DNA of 64,000 bases from Pseudodonghicola sp048268305 (GTDB taxonomy: Bacteria > Pseudomonadota > Alphaproteobacteria > Rhodobacterales > Rhodobacteraceae): the NCBI RefSeq assembly GCF_048268305.1, contig NZ_JBLWVT010000004.1, positions 186,001-250,000 of the forward strand. Direction: 5' to 3'. A program made the translations under genes and the position numbers. A model generated the notes under the pieces. The model was given only the letters and a program-made list of their open reading frames with translations. It did no database searches and was not told the origin of the DNA. This document shows positions 61,829 to 64,000 of this stretch, in pieces; positions within the stretch are counted from its first letter, which is position 1; each line of letters begins with the position of its first letter.

Positions 61829-62359
61829 ATGACAACTGAACGCGAACGCCGTTTCGCCGCGCCGCGCCGGGGGCAGTTGGTCTTTGCGCTGGTCTTCGTG
61901 GCGCTGTCGATCCTGCTGCTGTCGCAGATCGGTCACCAGACGGTCTGGGCGGCCAAGACCAAATTCTTCGCCCAGCCCAGGTTCTGGCCGGCGGTGGGGC
62001 TGGGCGGCATGGCGGTTCTGGGCGGGCTGCACCTGTATCACCTGCCGTGGAAGCGGTTCACCTCCAGCGACCGGGTCGAGTTGAGACGCTGGGCCGAGGT
62101 GCTGGAATACGCCGTCTGGTTCATGGCCTATGTGCTGCTGGTGCCGGTGATCGGCTATCTGCTGGCGACGCTGATCTTCATGCCGGCGCTGACCTGGCGC
62201 ATGGGCTATCGCAGCCGGTTGATCCTGTGGTCCAGCGTGGTCTTCGCGGTGGCGGTGGTGGTGCTGTTCAAGACCTTCCTTTCGGTCAAGATCCCCGGCG
62301 GCATGATCTACGAATACCTTCCCGGCGCGCTGCGCGGCTTCTTCATCCTGTATCTCTGA
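61829..62359 (+). CDS. TTT transporter small membrane subunit (TctB family), second system
   Basis: A 176-residue protein with hydrophobic segments at about residues 15-35, 53-70, 90-115 and 128-150. It is slightly longer than the first TctB and shares little with it. Its stop overlaps the start of the permease gene by one base (TGATG). Confidence 0.85.
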   Translation: MTTERERRFAAPRRGQLVFALVFVALSILLLSQIGHQTVWAAKTKFFAQPRFWPAVGLGGMAVLGGLHLYHLPWKRFTSSDRVELRRWAEVLEYAVWFMAYVLLVPVIGYLLATLIFMPALTWRMGYRSRLILWSSVVFAVAVVVLFKTFLSVKIPGGMIYEYLPGALRGFFILYL

Positions 62360-63981
62360 TGGACATCTTTCTTTCCGCACTCGACATCCTGATGCGCTGG
62401 GACGTGGCTCTGGCGCTGCTGGTCGGCTCGGTCGGCGGCGTGCTGATCGGCGCCATCCCGGGCGTCGGTCCCGCGGTGGCGATCGCCATCCTGCTGCCCG
62501 CCACCTTCTCGATGGATCCGATCGTCGGGCTGACGGTGCTTCTGGGCATCTACGGCAGCTCGATGTACGGCGGCTCGATCCCCGCCATCCTGATCAATAC
62601 GCCGGGCACTGCGGTCAATGCGCTGACCACCTACGACGGCTATCCCATGACCTCGCGGGGGGAGCCGAAGCGGGCGCTGAGCCTGGCCTATTCGTCGTCG
62701 TTCTTCGGCGGCATCTTCTCGGTGCTCTGCCTCATCCTCTTCGCCCCGGTGCTGGCCAAGGTGGCGCCGATGTTCGGCAGCCGCGAGATCTTTCTGGCCG
62801 CGCTTCTGGGCATCGTTCTGGTCGTCGTGGCGCACCGGGGCCAGTCGCTGATCGCCGGCGCCCTGGCCTGTTTCGGCATCTTCCTGCAGACCATCGGCAT
62901 GGAGCCGGTGAAATATTCGCAGCGCTACACCTTCGATCAGCCCTTCCTGCAGAGTGGCATCAATCTGATCGTGGTGGTTCTGGGACTCTTCGCGCTGAGC
63001 CAGGCCTTCGTTCTGCTGACCACCGAGGACGAGAAGATCCGCACCACCAAGCTCAGGGGCGGCGGGCTGTTCCAGGGGCTGCGCGAATTGGCGCGGCATC
63101 CGCGCGTCGCCACCGTTTCGGCCAGCTTCGGCGTGCTGATGGGGATGATCCCTGGCGTCGGCGAATTCACCGCGCAATTCATGTCCTATACCTATGCGCA
63201 GCGCACCTCGAAGCGGCCGCAGGACTTCGGGCGCGGGTCGTCCGAGGGGCTGATCGCGGCGGAAACCTCGAACAACGCGGTGCCGGCGGCGGCCATGGTG
63301 CCGCTGCTGGCGCTCGGCATCCCCGGCGAGGCGCTGACGGCGATGATGCTCAGCGTCTTTTACGTGCACAACGTGGTGCCGGGGCCGGCGCTGTTCCAGA
63401 ACGACATGGATTTCGTCGTGGCGCTCTATATGGCGCTTCTGATCCTCAATGTGCTGGTGCTGATCTTCCTTCTGTTCGCCACCAGGTCGCTGATCCAGGT
63501 CGTCAAGATCCCCAACCGGTTCCTCGGGGTCTGCATCCTCGCGCTCAGCTTCGTCGGCGTCTATTCGCTGCGCAACTCCGCCACCGACTGCGTGCTGGCG
63601 GCGGTCTTCGGGCTGGTGGGCTATGTGCTCAAGCGGCTGTCGCTGCCCAGCGTGCCGATCATCCTGGGCATGGTCCTGGGCGGCATCATGGAGGTCAAGC
63701 TGCGCGCCGGCATGGCGCGGGTGAAATCCCCGCTCGATATGATCGACCGTCCGGTGTCGTTCATCCTGTTTCTCATCATCGTCGCAGTCCTCGTGATGCA
63801 TGTCCGCCGGATCTGGCTGGAGCGCCGCGAGGTGAAGGAGGCCGAATGGCAATTCAAACGCAGATCGACAAGCTTCGGCGCCATGCTGTTGCGCCGCAGA
63901 AGCTCTTTCTTGACGGAACGTGGCAAGCTGGTTCGGGCGCGCCGGTTGGAGTGGTTTCGCCGATTGACGGGTCTGTTCTGA
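62359..63981 (+). CDS. TTT transporter large permease subunit (TctA family), second system
   Basis: A 540-residue permease. The family repeats are IGAIPGVGPAVAIAILLP and MGMIPGVGEFTAQFMSYTYA, with NTPGTAVNALTTYDGYPMT and SNNAVPAAAMVPLLALGIPG between. The last 45 residues, after about residue 495, are basic (FKRRSTSF, LLRRRSSFL) and are not TctA-like; they are read in the frame that overlaps the start of the next gene by 136 bases. The true end of the functional protein is likely near residue 495. Confidence 0.92.
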   Translation: MDIFLSALDILMRWDVALALLVGSVGGVLIGAIPGVGPAVAIAILLPATFSMDPIVGLTVLLGIYGSSMYGGSIPAILINTPGTAVNALTTYDGYPMTSRGEPKRALSLAYSSSFFGGIFSVLCLILFAPVLAKVAPMFGSREIFLAALLGIVLVVVAHRGQSLIAGALACFGIFLQTIGMEPVKYSQRYTFDQPFLQSGINLIVVVLGLFALSQAFVLLTTEDEKIRTTKLRGGGLFQGLRELARHPRVATVSASFGVLMGMIPGVGEFTAQFMSYTYAQRTSKRPQDFGRGSSEGLIAAETSNNAVPAAAMVPLLALGIPGEALTAMMLSVFYVHNVVPGPALFQNDMDFVVALYMALLILNVLVLIFLLFATRSLIQVVKIPNRFLGVCILALSFVGVYSLRNSATDCVLAAVFGLVGYVLKRLSLPSVPIILGMVLGGIMEVKLRAGMARVKSPLDMIDRPVSFILFLIIVAVLVMHVRRIWLERREVKEAEWQFKRRSTSFGAMLLRRRSSFLTERGKLVRARRLEWFRRLTGLF

Positions 63982-64000
63982 CCACCCTTGAAGGGGCGAG
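63846..64000 (+). CDS. Aldehyde dehydrogenase, 5' part (3' truncated by window edge)
   Basis: From the ATG at 63846, preceded by GAAGGAGG, the frame reads MAIQTQIDKLRRHAV and then KLFLDGTWQAGSGAPVGVV and SPIDGSVLTTLEGA, which is a typical aldehyde dehydrogenase N terminus (the FxxG-x-W and P-x-x-G-x-x segments). Only 51 residues are visible. It overlaps the TctA frame by 136 bases. The enzyme would oxidise an aldehyde made by the aminotransferase or the imported substrate's pathway. Confidence 0.8.
   Translation, partial: MAIQTQIDKLRRHAVAPQKLFLDGTWQAGSGAPVGVVSPIDGSVLTTLEGA

Overview
The window comes from a GC-rich alphaproteobacterium, most likely in the Rhodobacterales (Rhodobacteraceae/Paracoccaceae). 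This rests on uniformly high-GC codon use, the arrangement of the phenylacetate genes, a pair of DUF1127 micro-proteins, the abundance of TRAP and tripartite tricarboxylate (TTT) transporters, and the sequence of the tRNA-Met. Species cannot be decided from the sequence alone. No insertion sequence, prophage, CRISPR array, rRNA or plasmid origin is seen. The region is densely coding and no gene-free gap exceeds 300 bases.

Left to right. (1) 1-6.6 kb: the end of a cation/proton antiporter, then a LysR regulator divergent from a TTT transporter (TctB-TctA-TctC type) and a CaiB/BaiF CoA-transferase; together they look like uptake and CoA activation of an organic acid. (2) 6.7-16.1 kb: an iron-chelate island with two FecCD permeases, a binding protein, a siderophore-interacting flavoreductase, an ATPase, an IclR regulator, a TonB-dependent receptor and an NtaA/DszA-type flavin monooxygenase. 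Two divergent promoter regions share an operator-like motif. (3) 16.2-31.6 kb: a large acyl-CoA degradation island with MaoC hydratase, DUF35 protein, atypical thiolase, two SDRs, acyl-CoA dehydrogenase, two acyl-CoA ligases, enoyl-CoA hydratase, an alpha-methylacyl-CoA racemase homologue, nitronate monooxygenase, a TRAP transporter and a MarR regulator. Three promoters carry the same spaced inverted repeat. (4) 31.9-34.5 kb: tRNA-Met, an alpha/beta hydrolase and a Baeyer-Villiger-type monooxygenase. (5) 34.6-49.1 kb: a phenylacetate (paa) locus in three transcription units (paaZ-paaX, paaG-I-K-R and paaJ-A-B-C-D-E plus two extra genes), interrupted by an omega-aminotransferase. PaaF and PaaH homologues are not in the window.

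(6) 49.3-53.1 kb: a secreted or periplasmic hydrolase-fold protein that has lost its nucleophile, two DUF1127 proteins, an AhpD-like protein and a GntR regulator. (7) 53.2-64 kb: a glutamine amidotransferase-fold protein, cytochrome P450, glutamine-synthetase-like ligase, [2Fe-2S] ferredoxin and FkbM methyltransferase; then an aminotransferase, HAD hydrolase and IclR regulator; then a second TTT transporter and the start of an aldehyde dehydrogenase. This arrangement suggests oxidation of an amine through a gamma-glutamyl intermediate.

The window is thus a set of adjacent catabolic islands, each with its own regulator and mostly with its own uptake system. The most promising undescribed systems are the P450/gamma-glutamyl-ligase cluster, the IclR-linked iron-chelate island with a flavin monooxygenase, and the MarR-linked branched acyl-CoA regulon. 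All functions are inferred from recognisable motifs and gene order; no database search was possible.
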